Source of the DNA: Minisyncoccota bacterium | Lineage (GTDB): Bacteria; Patescibacteriota; Microgenomatia; Levybacterales; UBA12049 | Reading direction: 5' to 3' | Assembly (NCBI GenBank): GCA_025449795.1 | Contig: JANWIQ010000001.1 | Span: 1-6,127 of the forward strand | DNA: 6,127 bases | Shown: positions 6,089-6,127 of the stretch, piece by piece | Numbering within the stretch: position 1 is the first letter of the stretch | How the letters are laid out: each line of letters starts with the position of its first letter | The notes under the pieces: model-generated | What the model saw: the letters and a program-made list of their open reading frames with translations, nothing else | The model's database searches: none | Told to the model about the DNA's origin: nothing | Position numbers and translations under genes: made by a program

Positions 6089-6127
6089 GGCACGATGGTG
6101 AAGCGGTTAACACAGCTGTTTGCAGAA
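6089..6127 (+). tRNA. tRNA-Cys (GCA), 5' 39 bases, cut by window end
   Basis: Acceptor strand GGCACGA (6089-6095), T8-G9, a D-stem GTG/CAC (6098-6100 with 6111-6113), a D-loop with A14, G15 and G18-G19, base A26, anticodon strand GCTGT (6115-6119), then loop TTGCAGA (6120-6126) with U33 and anticodon GCA at 6122-6124. A39 pairs with T31. Reading the anticodon as TGC (Ala) would put G31 against A39, so Cys fits better. The A13-A22 mismatch in the D-stem also occurs in E. coli tRNA-Cys, as I recall. Position 37 is G, not the usual A. The 3' half lies outside the window. Confidence 0.85.

Overview
The window looks like a piece of a Candidate Phyla Radiation (Patescibacteria) chromosome, probably Microgenomates-like. 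That placement rests on recalled 16S rRNA signatures and the compact, AT-leaning gene style; no database search was run. It opens inside a 16S rRNA gene and closes inside a tRNA-Cys gene. Five complete protein genes lie between them: four glycosyltransferases and one alpha/beta hydrolase.

Layout. Bases 1-475 are the 3' third of 16S rRNA, ending in an intact anti-Shine-Dalgarno sequence. Bases 476-690 are a spacer with several hairpins and no tRNA, 23S or 5S gene. A hairpin with T-runs on both sides (691-721) can end transcription in both directions, so the 16S unit appears to stop here instead of continuing into 23S. On the minus strand follow two GT-A (family 2) glycosyltransferases (734-1543 and 1592-2308) and an alpha/beta hydrolase (2342-3166) with Cys in the nucleophile position. 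A 69-bp divergent intergenic region separates these from two plus-strand GT-B (family 4) glycosyltransferases (3236-4462 and 4505-6007). The two GT4 genes are paralogous to each other. A promoter and the first 39 bases of tRNA-Cys(GCA) end the window.

How the genes may work together. Two likely inverting GT-A enzymes, two GT-B enzymes of the retaining GT4 type related in motif to diacylglycerol glucosyltransferases and phosphatidylinositol mannosyltransferases, and one small-molecule or lipid hydrolase form a plausible surface glycolipid or polysaccharide locus. The substrate cannot be read from the sequence. No membrane-spanning polymerase, flippase or nucleotide-sugar synthesis gene is present.

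The most striking pattern is regulatory. Each of the five protein genes has its own -10 box 8-11 nt upstream of a start codon (17 nt for one gene if its ATG is used instead of a TTG), and none has a Shine-Dalgarno sequence. This predicts leaderless or nearly leaderless, mostly single-gene mRNAs. The clearest case is a TTGACA-N17-TACAAT promoter whose -35 box contains the stop codon of the preceding gene. Other points of interest are several compensated changes in conserved 16S helices, including the decoding-site 1409-1491 pair, a Lys replacing the second Glu of the EX7E motif in the second GT4 enzyme, and G37 in tRNA-Cys.
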